Shown here piece by piece: positions 18,976-27,431 of a stretch of 37,151 nt of DNA. The stretch is from Nitrospina sp. GTDB taxonomy: Bacteria > Nitrospinota > Nitrospinia > Nitrospinales > VA-1. The translations under genes and the position numbers were made by a program. Each line of letters begins with the position of its first letter. Positions within the stretch are counted from its first letter, which is position 1. Under the pieces are notes generated by a model. That model did not search any database. It saw only the letters and a program-made list of their open reading frames with translations, and was not told the DNA's origin. The DNA lies in contig JABHTG010000086.1 in NCBI GenBank assembly GCA_018697205.1, positions 1-37,151 of the forward strand, written 5' to 3'.

Positions 18976-20328
18976 ATGCTTCCAGAGCAACGTGATATTT
19001 TGTGGACGTTCTTGACGATAATGTTTACGCTATTTGCTTTTTACGCATTTATTAATGTTGTAAAACACTGTCGAGAGCGGGAAAATGTAAGTACGACATT
19101 CTGGGGGGCTATTTTTGGTGGCTTTCTCTTTGTCATGTTTCTTGAGGCCGTTCATATGTTTGGCCTCAATCAGCAGGAGCAACTCTCATTCTTCTTTGGG
19201 AAGATGGTTTTAACTATATTTTTGCTATTGCTCACTTGGGGTATTTTCTTCAAGAGTATGGAAATTGAAAATCAGTCCCCTCCTATCATCAGAGCTTTCT
19301 TCTGGTGGACTACAATTTCAGTTCTTCTTGCTGGTTATAGCAACTGGTTACCGCAGCAACGTTCTGATCCACCCCCAAAGGCGACAGCTTTTGTAGGTGA
19401 GATTACAATGGAAGAGTATGCTGAGATGGGTCGAGTTATTATATTTGGTACTGAGCAAATCGCCGGACAAAAGGCTATTGGTAAGGGACAATGTCCTCTT
19501 TGTCATACCTTTGATGCAGGCGATAATATTGGTCGTTGCCCTAATCTGTTTGGTGTTGGAACTCGTGGTTTAGAGCGTGTCAAGGAAGATAGATATAAGA
19601 CATCGCCAGTAGCTGTTGGGGAAAACGAGCCAAAATCAAATATTATTAAAGGTGCCCCAGATCAGATTCCAGATGAGTATAGAAGGGCTGGTGCTCCTGG
19701 ATTTGATGGTATGAATGCTGAGGATTACATCCGTGAGTCTATGATGTGTCCTTCTTGTTACGTGGTTAAGGGTTATGGTAAGGCCGGAGACACGGTTAGC
19801 CCGATGCCTGTAATCAGTAAGCCTCCGATTAGTTTGAATAATGTTGAGGTGAATGCGGTTATTGCATATCTGCAGTCATATAATGAGCCTGGAGATTATT
19901 CCAAGGTAACAGTTCCGCTTCCGTCGGCTGACGATGGTCCGACTGAAACTGCTGCGGAAGAAGAGGGCGGTGAAGCTCCATTGTTTGTGACAGGATCTGA
20001 GCCTATTGAGGAGATTGTTAATGTCTTAGGTTGTCCTTTGTGCCATACAATACCAGGCATTGAGGGGGCTATGGGAGAGCTTGGTCCGAAGTTGCATGAG
20101 AAGATTAATGCTCCTAAGCGCATTAAGGATCCTAGATATAAAGGTAAGGCAACAAATACCAAGGAGTATGTGAGGGAGTCGATTCTCAATCCTAGTGCGT
20201 TCTTGGTAATGAACGAAGAAGAAAATGAGCTCTACCCCGATGGCTTGATGCCGCAGGATTTTAAACACAAGCTTTCAGTAGATGCTATTGATAAATTGGT
20301 TGATTTTATAAGTCAGACAGAAGGCTAA
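18976..20328 (+). CDS. Membrane-bound diheme cytochrome c
   Basis: This 450-residue protein has four predicted N-terminal membrane segments (about residues 9-28, 41-60, 71-92 and 104-120). Two cytochrome c-like modules on the periplasmic side follow, with heme motifs CPLCH at 173-177 and 353-357. Each module has a Met candidate for the sixth ligand ('SPMPV' and 'GLMPQ'). An acidic linker (about 318-335) separates them. 'CPSCY' at 258-262 lacks the His and aligns with 'NPSAF' of the second module, so it is not a third heme site. AGGAG at 18964-18968, 7 bases upstream, supports the ATG. It lies 77 bases after the bd-like gene and should relay electrons to or from it. It is not a standard family I can name. 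Confidence 0.8.
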   Translation: MLPEQRDILWTFLTIMFTLFAFYAFINVVKHCRERENVSTTFWGAIFGGFLFVMFLEAVHMFGLNQQEQLSFFFGKMVLTIFLLLLTWGIFFKSMEIENQSPPIIRAFFWWTTISVLLAGYSNWLPQQRSDPPPKATAFVGEITMEEYAEMGRVIIFGTEQIAGQKAIGKGQCPLCHTFDAGDNIGRCPNLFGVGTRGLERVKEDRYKTSPVAVGENEPKSNIIKGAPDQIPDEYRRAGAPGFDGMNAEDYIRESMMCPSCYVVKGYGKAGDTVSPMPVISKPPISLNNVEVNAVIAYLQSYNEPGDYSKVTVPLPSADDGPTETAAEEEGGEAPLFVTGSEPIEEIVNVLGCPLCHTIPGIEGAMGELGPKLHEKINAPKRIKDPRYKGKATNTKEYVRESILNPSAFLVMNEEENELYPDGLMPQDFKHKLSVDAIDKLVDFISQTEG

Positions 20329-20347
20329 ACGATAGGAGAAGGTACAA

Positions 20348-21310
20348 ATGAATAAATCATTTCTTAGTTTGATCCTGGCGGTTGTTGGTTTAGCCGTCTT
20401 CAATTATGGGTTGTTTCCTATCTTTACGCCGAAGGAACCCGGTTGGATAATGAATCGCTATGTGTATTATCTGATTTTTGTAATGTACATGATTGTTGTA
20501 AATGTAGGCATGAGGTTGAAGCCTCCTATGGCTCTTAAGGCCTTGTATGTGTGGCTTCTAGGGTATTATTTTTATGATGCTATTCTTGCGCCTCATATCC
20601 CTTGGACTCTATTCATCACATATATGATGCTATGGTCGATAGGAACTTTTCTTTATATCAGTCAAGACCCAATCACGTTCCGAGAGTTTAGGTCCCCTAT
20701 AGTTAAAACCATTATAGGTGAGTATAAAATGGCTCGAGTGGTTGTGTTTACGTTGATGCCAATATTGGTTGGCTTTGCAACATACAATACGATCTACCCT
20801 TCATTTGCTGAGCCCGTTGAGCTGAGAACCGTTCATCCTGCACCACCATCTACCACTAAGGTGCACGGTAAGACTTACAAGCTTGAGGAGATCGGCAATC
20901 CATTTAGGACTGATGAGCAGGACAACTATAAAAACAGTTTCCCATTCCTTGATAAGACGGAATACATGAAAAATGTAACTGAGGGTGGGACGGTCTTTTT
21001 TGAGAATTGCCACTATTGTCATGGTGACCAGTTGAACGGATTGGGAATGTTCTCCCACGCATTCAACCCAACACCGGCTAACTTTATCGATCCTGGTACA
21101 ATAGCCATGCTTCAGGAATCATTTCTGTTCTGGCGTGTATCTAAAGGTGGACCGGGGCTTCCAAATGAGTCAACCCCTTGGTCGTCAGCAATGCCTCCTT
21201 GGGAGGAGCACCTGACAACGGATGAAATCTGGAAAGTTATTCTTTTTGAATACTGGTATACCGGATGGCATCCAAGGACTTTTGATACAGAGGGAGCTGT
21301 TGCTGAGTAG
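20348..21310 (+). CDS. Membrane-bound monoheme cytochrome c
   Basis: This 320-residue protein begins with about five membrane segments (residues 5-25, 36-54, 64-82, 86-104 and 128-148). A periplasmic cytochrome c domain follows, with one CHYCH heme motif at 221-225 and a probable axial Met in 'SSAMPPW' (Met282). The AGGAGA ribosome site is at 20334-20339, and the gene begins 19 bases after the previous stop, so it is in the same operon. Together with the neighbouring cytochromes and the bd-like subunit it likely forms one respiratory complex. I do not recognise it as a named family. Confidence 0.78.
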   Translation: MNKSFLSLILAVVGLAVFNYGLFPIFTPKEPGWIMNRYVYYLIFVMYMIVVNVGMRLKPPMALKALYVWLLGYYFYDAILAPHIPWTLFITYMMLWSIGTFLYISQDPITFREFRSPIVKTIIGEYKMARVVVFTLMPILVGFATYNTIYPSFAEPVELRTVHPAPPSTTKVHGKTYKLEEIGNPFRTDEQDNYKNSFPFLDKTEYMKNVTEGGTVFFENCHYCHGDQLNGLGMFSHAFNPTPANFIDPGTIAMLQESFLFWRVSKGGPGLPNESTPWSSAMPPWEEHLTTDEIWKVILFEYWYTGWHPRTFDTEGAVAE

Positions 21311-21371
21311 AAGTTAATTTATTTAAAATTGGTTGAATGAATAACCTTAAAAATATTTAGTGGGGATTAAA

Positions 21372-23099
21372 ATGAACATTAAAATTACAACTGGAAAGAT
21401 GCTAAAGGTTCTTCTGGTTCTTATGTTTTCCGTTTTGTTGACGGGAACCGCTGCTGCGGAAGACGTGCCGGCGGATCCAATTCAGCAGGATAAGCTTGAA
21501 AAGGGTAAGCAGGTATATTTTAAGAGATGTGTTTGGTGCCACGGAGTTGAAGGAGCTGGAGATGGTCCCTCTCATGATCGATTGTTTACTAAACCTAGGA
21601 ACTTCATACAGGGTACTTTCAAGATTCGTTGGACGAACTCAGGAGAATTGCCAAGAGATCAGGATCTTATTAACACTGTGACTCACGGTCTCACTGGGTC
21701 AGCTATGCCAGCCTGGGGTGATTTTTTAAGTAAAGATGAAATTGAATCGGTGGTTCAGTTTGTAAAGAGTCTTGTTCAGGATCGTGACTGGAGCGATGAG
21801 GATGAGACCGTTGAAGATGTTGTGACTGAGCTTGGGTCTAACCCTTGGGGTGCTAAAGCACCTTATTACCATGAAATTCCTCAGGAAGCCATTGATGAAG
21901 GTAAAAAGATCATGGTGGCGAATAAGTGCTTTGAGTGTCACGGTGGAGAGGGTGCTGGAGATGGTAACCCTACTATGAAGGATGATTGGGGATTCCCAAT
22001 CGTTGCTGCCAGTTGGAAGGAGTGTTGGAATTTCCGTGGAGCCCGACGTGATCACTACAACCCTTTTAATGTAGCTCGTACAGTTTCGACTGGATTGAAT
22101 GGTACACCGATGCCTAACTTTAGGGATAAGATAAGCATCGAGGACCGATGGAAATTAGCAGCCTTTGTTAATTCCTTGTGCCCGCGTAAGAAGATTGACA
22201 AGCTAACCAATAAGCCTGTTCCGGATTTTCTGATAGCTGCAAAGTACACAGAGGGTGAAATAGTGCCTAAGATTTCTGACCCTATGTGGCAAAGCAGTGA
22301 CGATAGTCCTAAGATTGTTGATAGATCTGAAGATAAGAAAGATCATCCAAGGAAGAATTATATTGCTCTTGCGGGACAGATCACACGTGGAGAACGTAAC
22401 TTTGATATTAAATCAGACAACCTGTGGGTGTCTGCACGTTGGAATAAGGATCAAGGGGTCTTTTACCTTGTAGAGTATGATAATCGATTCCTTTCTAAAG
22501 TCCCTGAATCCCCGGAAGCTGTGGGCATTCAGTGGCCGGCTAAGTTGCAGGATTTGTTTGGAGCTGAGAAGCCATATTTTATTTATGGTGATAGTAAAAA
22601 ACCTGTAGATCTCTGGAAGGCTAATATGATGCCTGGGGATGATTATGTTGATACTAACGGCCCTAAAGAGGAGGGTTACCAGCTTACTACAACCGTTCAG
22701 GAACTTACTGGTAATGGCTTCGATGCTGTTGTTGAAAAAGAAGGTGGTCAAGTAAAGGTGGTTGATTCCATTTTTCAACAGGGACGTGTAAAAGTCATGT
22801 TTCAACGAGCCTTGACTACGGATGGAGAGATGGACGTTCAGATTCCTGCGGAATCTTTTATTCCAGTAGCTTTTATGCAGTGGGCTGGATGGGATAAAGA
22901 AAAAGACGAGCATCAGGCTATCTCTACATGGTATTACACCATTTTAGAGCCGCCTCTACCAGATTCATTGTACTATATGCCTCCAATTATGGCCGTTGTT
23001 TTTGTTGGCCTACAAGGATGGCTTGTATGGATGACCAAGCGGACTCGAAAGATGTACGCAGATGGAAAAGTAAAACAGGATGAACTTCCCTTCGACTAG
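21372..23099 (+). CDS. Secreted diheme cytochrome c with ethylbenzene-dehydrogenase-type heme b domain and C-terminal anchor
   Basis: A signal peptide ('LKVLLVLMFSVLLTGTAAA', residues about 10-29) leads to two cytochrome c modules. Their heme motifs are CVWCH at 53-57 and CFECH at 186-190, with axial Met candidates in 'SAMPAW' and 'TPMPNF'. A beta-rich C-terminal part (about 280-540) shows 'IQWPAK', 'PYFIYGD', 'VDLWKANMM' and 'ISTWYYTIL', typical of the heme b gamma subunit of ethylbenzene dehydrogenase, DMSO-reductase-type enzymes and nitrite oxidoreductase. A membrane helix near the end anchors it. The start is ATG 21372, with GGGGA at 21362-21366; an in-frame GTG at 21360 has no ribosome site. 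No molybdenum catalytic subunit is in the window. Last gene of the operon, followed by two terminators. Confidence 0.8.
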   Translation: MNIKITTGKMLKVLLVLMFSVLLTGTAAAEDVPADPIQQDKLEKGKQVYFKRCVWCHGVEGAGDGPSHDRLFTKPRNFIQGTFKIRWTNSGELPRDQDLINTVTHGLTGSAMPAWGDFLSKDEIESVVQFVKSLVQDRDWSDEDETVEDVVTELGSNPWGAKAPYYHEIPQEAIDEGKKIMVANKCFECHGGEGAGDGNPTMKDDWGFPIVAASWKECWNFRGARRDHYNPFNVARTVSTGLNGTPMPNFRDKISIEDRWKLAAFVNSLCPRKKIDKLTNKPVPDFLIAAKYTEGEIVPKISDPMWQSSDDSPKIVDRSEDKKDHPRKNYIALAGQITRGERNFDIKSDNLWVSARWNKDQGVFYLVEYDNRFLSKVPESPEAVGIQWPAKLQDLFGAEKPYFIYGDSKKPVDLWKANMMPGDDYVDTNGPKEEGYQLTTTVQELTGNGFDAVVEKEGGQVKVVDSIFQQGRVKVMFQRALTTDGEMDVQIPAESFIPVAFMQWAGWDKEKDEHQAISTWYYTILEPPLPDSLYYMPPIMAVVFVGLQGWLVWMTKRTRKMYADGKVKQDELPFD

Positions 23100-23122
23100 A
23101 GGAAGATTCTGTTAGAAAGATT

Positions 23123-23152
23123 AAAGCCCACCGTAAGGTGGGCTTTTTTTTT
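23123..23152 (+). terminator. Strong intrinsic terminator of the cytochrome operon, first copy
   Basis: AAAGCCCACC (23123-23132) pairs perfectly with GGTGGGCTTT (23137-23146) around a GTAA loop and is followed by T residues to 23152. It starts 24 bases after the stop of the last cytochrome gene. Confidence 0.93.
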
Positions 23153-23185
23153 GTTTAGTTGGCGACTAAGGGTTGTTAAAAGATT

Positions 23186-23212
23186 AAAGTCTACCAAAAG
23201 GTGGGCTTTTTT
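23186..23212 (+). terminator. Second, diverged copy of the same terminator
   Basis: AAAGTCTACC (23186-23195) pairs with GGTGGGCTTT (23200-23209) around AAAA. Two C-to-T changes in the left arm leave G-U pairs in the RNA, so the hairpin survives. A T-run follows. Flanking bases (AGATT before and GTTTAGTTGG after) match the first copy, with a period of 63 bases, so this is a tandem duplication. Confidence 0.82.
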
Positions 23213-23293
23213 GTATGTTTAGTTGGGTAATTTTATTACATTTGGTGATCTTAAGCTTTAAGGAATTTTTTATGTAAGGCGGGGGTCACAGTT

Positions 23294-23536
23294 TTAAGCA
23301 ATCTTGCTCTCCGGTTTTTCAATATCCATATTCCCTTCAATGATCTCCATGAGGGATAATTTTAAAAATGTTTTGGGAGATGAATACTCTTCAGGGTCAA
23401 CATCTATGGCTGGTGGTGCACCTTTTTCTAATTGGTGTATTCTTTGAGAAGTTAGAATACAAAGAAGGTAGCGGCTTTTTACTACATCCATTGCTTTTTC
23501 CTGTAACTCCGAGATGTTCATTGCCGTCAGTGTCAT
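23294..23536 (-). CDS. rpoZ: DNA-directed RNA polymerase omega subunit-like protein
   Basis: This 80-residue protein has the small helical omega pattern: 'KSRYLLCILTSQRIHQLEKGAPP' (split over residues 20-42) and a C-terminal 'LSLMEIIEGNMD', matching 'ALREIxEG' of omega proteins. Omega assists folding and assembly of the beta' subunit. The length is normal. GGAGA, 6 bases before the ATG on the minus strand, supports the start. It lies 113 bases downstream of the threonine aldolase gene on the same strand. The match is from motif recognition only, since this family is poorly conserved. Confidence 0.72.
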   Translation of the reverse strand: MTLTAMNISELQEKAMDVVKSRYLLCILTSQRIHQLEKGAPPAIDVDPEEYSSPKTFLKLSLMEIIEGNMDIEKPESKIA

Positions 23537-23649
23537 CTATATTCTCCACGTTTAAAAAAATAAATCTATCTATTGCCAGCCAATCATTCTATTAGTTCTT
23601 CACCTTTCTGTCAATCAATCTATAAAGATTTTAATTCTATTTATAAAAA

Positions 23650-24684
23650 TTATTTTATTAATTCAGCTAATACGCGTATTACTTGTTCGACTTGGGTTTC
23701 TGTTATTTCCCTATGCAATACTATGCGAAAAATCTCTGGTTGAATCATAAGTATTTTAATTCCTTGGGCATCTAATTTTTTTATAAATTCTTCTGGACTC
23801 AGACTCGGATGTTTCAAACTAAAAAAAATGATATTTGTTTTAACCAATTCCGGTCTAATGTCGATTTTTTTTATTTTTGCTAGACCTTGTGCAAGTATTT
23901 GCGCATTGTAATGGTCTTTTTTTAGTTCGCATACCAACTCATTTAAAGCGATTATTCCAGCTGCAGCCAAGTGACCCGATTGACGCATGCCACCTCCTAC
24001 CATTTTTCTCCATTTTCGAGCTTTATTAATGAATTCTTTATTTCCGCATACAAGCGATCCTACAGGAGCTGAGAGCCCTTTAGAAAGACAGAACATAACC
24101 GAATTAGTATCTATTACTAAATCCTTTACATCCACCGCCATCGCCACAGCTGCGTTAAATATGCGAGCCCCATCGACATGTATTTTAAGATTGTATTTTT
24201 TTGCCAAACCTCCTATCTGTCGCATGTATTCTGGTTTAATAGGTGAACCCATACAATAATTATGAGTATTTTCCAGTGCTATCAATCGGGTAGGGGGGTA
24301 ATGCAGGTCGCTTGCTCGTATTTTTTTTTCAATAGTTTTAAGGTTTAGTGTCCCGTCTGATTCATTTGCAATTATGTGAGGATGTATGCCTCCAAGTGCA
24401 GAAATACCACCCACTTCATTAAGAAATATATGGCTTTGGTCTCCAAGGATGATTTCGTCTCCTCGATTACAGTGGGAGAGCATGCTAATCAAGTTTCCCA
24501 TGGTTCCACTAGGAACGAAAACTGCGGCATCTTTTCCCAACTTATCGGCAGCAGCTTTCTCAAGGCAATTTACAGTGGGATCTTCGCTAAAAACATCATC
24601 GCCTACTTCAGCCTCTGCCATTGCTTTACGCATATTTTTTGTAGGCTTGGTTATAGTGTCACTTCTTAGATCAATATTATTCAT
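23650..24684 (-). CDS. ltaE: Low-specificity L-threonine aldolase
   Basis: This PLP enzyme of the fold-type I aldolase family cleaves L-threonine or L-allo-threonine to glycine and acetaldehyde. It begins with the typical 'IDLRSDTITKPTKNMRKAM'. Further motifs are 'GDDVFSEDPTVN', 'FVPSGTMGN', 'ENTHNYCMGS', 'HVDGARIFNAA' and the PLP lysine K202 in 'FCLSKGLSAPVGS'. The length of 344 residues is usual. The start follows the family pattern, though no good ribosome site is visible; coupling to the upstream small membrane gene (3 bases away) may serve instead. The glycine it yields could feed the glycine cleavage system, of which gcvPB lies elsewhere in the window. Confidence 0.93.
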   Translation of the reverse strand: MNNIDLRSDTITKPTKNMRKAMAEAEVGDDVFSEDPTVNCLEKAAADKLGKDAAVFVPSGTMGNLISMLSHCNRGDEIILGDQSHIFLNEVGGISALGGIHPHIIANESDGTLNLKTIEKKIRASDLHYPPTRLIALENTHNYCMGSPIKPEYMRQIGGLAKKYNLKIHVDGARIFNAAVAMAVDVKDLVIDTNSVMFCLSKGLSAPVGSLVCGNKEFINKARKWRKMVGGGMRQSGHLAAAGIIALNELVCELKKDHYNAQILAQGLAKIKKIDIRPELVKTNIIFFSLKHPSLSPEEFIKKLDAQGIKILMIQPEIFRIVLHREITETQVEQVIRVLAELIK

Positions 24685-24687
24685 TTG

Positions 24688-25023
24688 TTAATTTTTATGG
24701 GATTCGATTTTATTTGATTTTTTTTCAAACCTGAAACGTTTCACTCGATAATAAGCTAGCGATAAGAAGAAGATTGGTGCTACATAGCCCCCAATGAGAA
24801 TTTTCCGGATATTGCTATCAATAAAATTCAACAAAATCATAGCTTGGTATTCCTGTTGGATTAATGCAACAAGGAACACGGTTGTTAATAAAGTATATCC
24901 AATCCGTTTTGAGCCTTTGATATCATAGTAGACAATTGAAAATGCGATAAACCGCAATCCTAGAAATAAGATTCCATTCAGAAACATTAAGTAAACGATA
25001 GTGTTTTGTTCAGGTGTTAACAC
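24688..25023 (-). CDS. Small hypothetical membrane protein
   Basis: I do not recognise this 111-residue protein. It has about three hydrophobic segments (residues 8-30, 41-58 and 77-92) and a basic, lysine-rich C-terminus after residue 93, probably cytoplasmic. The first codon is GTG, without a clear ribosome site. An in-frame ATG at residue 13 is an alternative. It ends 3 bases before ltaE, so the two are probably co-transcribed. No residues suggest enzymatic activity. Confidence 0.6.
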   Translation of the reverse strand: MLTPEQNTIVYLMFLNGILFLGLRFIAFSIVYYDIKGSKRIGYTLLTTVFLVALIQQEYQAMILLNFIDSNIRKILIGGYVAPIFFLSLAYYRVKRFRFEKKSNKIESHKN

Positions 25024-25442
25024 GATTACAACTTAAATAGGTATTTGAAATAATTATTGTAACTTATTTATGGCTTTAAAATTTTCAAATTTACATAAAT
25101 CGTAATAATTAAAATATTTATCCCTAATAAGATCATTTGATAGCCCATATGCCATAAAAGAAATAATAGTTTTGGTTCACAATAAGGCAGAGCAAAGTAT
25201 CTTGGTTATAAAGTTTATTTTATTTCAGGTAGTTTTTTTTATAGCCAATTATTTTGTGTACTCTCGTTGACTTCGATAAATTAAGGTTGAGTGAGAAATG
25301 TTCTTTAGCAATAACGACTTCTAGCCCAAAGTGGGTAAATTTATTGCGATATCAGTCCCTCATTTAATAAAAATTAATGAAGGAATAGCTCACTCTACCC
25401 GACAAGGAATAATAGTCAGGTATTTGAAATGTATGGGTCTAT

Positions 25443-25458
25443 TGTCAAAACAGTGACA
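25443..25458. promoter_or_regulatory. TGT-N10-ACA palindrome, candidate enhancer-binding-protein site for the fliL promoter
   Basis: TGTCAAAACAGTGACA is an inverted repeat (TGTCA / TGACA) that also fits the TGT-N10-ACA pattern of NifA-type upstream activator sites. It ends about 105 bases before the sigma-54 -24 element, a normal enhancer distance. The protein that binds is unknown; a flagellar NtrC-family regulator is the likely type. Confidence 0.45.
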
Positions 25459-25563
25459 TTTTACCCCAACATGCTATTTTTATTAGAAGGCAGTCGGAAA
25501 GCATTTCTACTTTAAAGGCTTAAAAAATAATGATTTACGCTTTAATTAGTTCTTAGGGAATGA

Positions 25564-25580
25564 TTGGCACACTCTTTGCT
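25564..25580 (+). promoter_or_regulatory. Sigma-54 (-24/-12) promoter of the fliL operon
   Basis: The sequence TTGGCACACTCTTTGCT matches the consensus YTGGCACGrNNNTTGCW at all but one or two positions. The GG (25566) and GC (25578) are 12 bases apart, as required. Transcription would start near 25592. Confidence 0.85.
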
Positions 25581-25811
25581 ATATTTTGGTAGATAAGTCA
25601 TGGAAATTCATTGCCTTACAGTCTTTTTTAATTTTGGCAGGCCTGAAGTATCTTTACAAGGAAGTCTAGCTTGACCTCCTTTTTCCTTAGAGGCACAATT
25701 GATTGAAGGGATAGAAGTTAAATTTATCAGGAAATATCATATTCTGAGAAATAATGAGTAATTTTGGATTCTAAGTATAAATAAAGTAAAAGCTAGTTAG
25801 GAGAAGAATAA

Positions 25812-26363
25812 ATGGCTGAAGAAGAAGCTGAAGAGGGTGGCGAAGGGGCAGCAGAAGAGGAAAAAAAAGGGCTACCGATCAAGCTTATTTTAATCGTTGT
25901 AGGTGTGTTGGCATTAGCAGGTGGTGGATACTTTGCCTATACAAACTTTTTCCAAGAAGAGACTGTTGAAGAGTCTGCCGAAGGTAATAAGGAAGGCGAA
26001 GAAGCTGGAGAAGGTGGGAAAGGAGTAGATGGCGAGAATTTAGAAGAACTGCCTCCTGATGTTGGGGTGATGTTTACTATGGATCCCTTTGTTGTTAACC
26101 TTGCTGGCAGTAAGGGAAAAAGATTTTTGAAAGTAACAACAACATTGGAATTGAGTTCACCTGAGGTTAATCCTGAGTTTGAGGAAAACTTGCAAAAAAT
26201 TACTGATTCAATTCTTGTTTTACTGAGCAGCAAGAGCTTTGAGGATGTTTATTCGGTTCAAGGTAAGTTTAAGCTTAAAGATGAAATTACTACTCGGGTC
26301 AACCGATTTTTAGTGGTTGGTCATGTAAAGGATGCTTATTTTACAGAGTTTATAGTTCAGTAA
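25812..26363 (+). CDS. fliL: Flagellar basal body-associated protein FliL
   Basis: FliL is a single-pass inner-membrane protein at the flagellar base that stabilises stator units. The 183-residue protein has an acidic N-terminus, a membrane helix at about residues 24-44 ('IKLILIVVGVLALAGGGYF'), an acidic Gly-rich linker, and a C-terminal FliL domain with 'FTMDPFVVNLAG' and 'FLKVTTTLELS'. The AGGAG ribosome site is 7 bases ahead of the ATG. It is first in a unit with a sigma-54 promoter and is followed by fliM after 83 bases. Confidence 0.92.
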   Translation: MAEEEAEEGGEGAAEEEKKGLPIKLILIVVGVLALAGGGYFAYTNFFQEETVEESAEGNKEGEEAGEGGKGVDGENLEELPPDVGVMFTMDPFVVNLAGSKGKRFLKVTTTLELSSPEVNPEFEENLQKITDSILVLLSSKSFEDVYSVQGKFKLKDEITTRVNRFLVVGHVKDAYFTEFIVQ

Positions 26364-26446
26364 TCTTTAGAGAAATAACAGTTGCTTGGGATTATATTAT
26401 TTGTAACATAATTTATATTATTTTTTAATCAGATTAGGAAAACATA

Positions 26447-27427
26447 ATGGGTCAAGTTTTATCTGAGGGAGAAGTTGACGCCTTATTAAAAGGCGTTGGT
26501 GAAGGTGAAGTTCCTGTTGAAATGGATGGTGTGGATGAAGTCACCGGTGTGACTCCATATGACCTGACCAGTCAGGAAAAAATTATTGCGGGCCGACTCC
26601 CCACCTTAGATATTATCAATCAGATGTTTTCCCGATTATTTCGCCAAAGCTTTTCTGGCATGATACGAAAAGCGGTTGAAGTTAACGCTGTGTCTACTGA
26701 TACGGTCAAATTTGGTGAATTCCTCCGTTCGCTACCTTCTCCAGCGAGTCTTCATATTTTTAGAATGGAGCCATTGCGTGGTCACGGACTGATTATTGTA
26801 GAAAGTAAGTTGGTATCTGCTATTGTTGATACTTTTTTTGGCGGATCTTCTACCAAGGAATTAGTTATTGCAGGTCGCGATTTCAGTGGTATTGAGGTAA
26901 GAATGACAAAAAATGTAGTGGGTGCCGCATTGGAGGATTTGGAAAAAGCATGGAAACCAGTTCATGAGGTAAATACAACCTACGTTCGATCAGAAGTTAA
27001 TCCTCAGTTTGCGGCAATTGTACCTCCAACAGACATTGTTTTGGTCATTGTTTTTGAAATTGATCTAGAGTTTACTTCAGGCTCGGTTACTATATGCCTT
27101 CCATATGCTGCGATTGAGCCTATTATGCCTAAGCTAAAAGCACAGTTTCAGTCGGAAGAACAGGAAGTTGATCGTGTCTGGGTTAATCGTGTACGGACAG
27201 AAATGTTGCTAACGGAAGTGGAGGTGGTTGCTGAATTAGGCAACACTGGCATCACTCCGGAAGAATTAGTTAAATTGAAGGTAGGGGATACCATTATGCT
27301 TGGAAATGACGTTACAGATCCCCTGCAAATTAAAGTTCAAGGCATGCCTAAAGTGAAAGGATTCCCCGGTGTTTCTAGGGGACTCAAGGCCATTCAAGTA
27401 ACAGAAATCATAGAAAGGGAAGGGTAA
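26447..27427 (+). CDS. fliM: Flagellar motor switch protein FliM
   Basis: FliM forms the middle of the C-ring and binds CheY-P to reverse the motor. The 326-residue sequence starts with '[15 protein letters not shown]', the N-terminal CheY-P-binding segment typical of FliM ('LSQ-EIDALL'). The middle domain has '[21 protein letters not shown]' (split) and 'FFGGSS'. The C-terminal SpoA domain has 'LKVGDTIML' and '[15 protein letters not shown]'. It is followed 4 bases later by fliN, its C-ring partner. Confidence 0.95.
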   Translation: MGQVLSEGEVDALLKGVGEGEVPVEMDGVDEVTGVTPYDLTSQEKIIAGRLPTLDIINQMFSRLFRQSFSGMIRKAVEVNAVSTDTVKFGEFLRSLPSPASLHIFRMEPLRGHGLIIVESKLVSAIVDTFFGGSSTKELVIAGRDFSGIEVRMTKNVVGAALEDLEKAWKPVHEVNTTYVRSEVNPQFAAIVPPTDIVLVIVFEIDLEFTSGSVTICLPYAAIEPIMPKLKAQFQSEEQEVDRVWVNRVRTEMLLTEVEVVAELGNTGITPEELVKLKVGDTIMLGNDVTDPLQIKVQGMPKVKGFPGVSRGLKAIQVTEIIEREG

Positions 27428-27431
27428 TCTT

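Larger units (their letters stand above)
25024..25811. other. Long intergenic region carrying the fliL promoter and its upstream element
   Basis: This 788-base region has no open frame that looks coding, no tRNA and no mobile element. It separates the minus-strand ltaE unit from the flagellar block. The right half contains a sigma-54 promoter (25564-25580) and an upstream palindrome (25443-25458). From the predicted start near 25592, the fliL leader would be about 220 bases. The leader includes CCTCCTTTTT around 25674-25683, similar to the 3' end of 16S rRNA; I could not show a stable structure. The left part (25024-25400) shows only AT-rich sequence and a few small hairpins such as CCCAAAGTGGG. 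Confidence 0.6.

Noticed and set aside
19747-19761. CPSCY in the diheme cytochrome, possible third heme site
   Set aside because: The final residue is Tyr, not His, and the segment aligns with NPSAF in the second module, so it is not a CxxCH motif.
22413-22913. 166-codon open frame opposite the last cytochrome gene
   Set aside because: It is antisense to a well-supported gene, with composition and hydrophobicity typical of a shadow frame.
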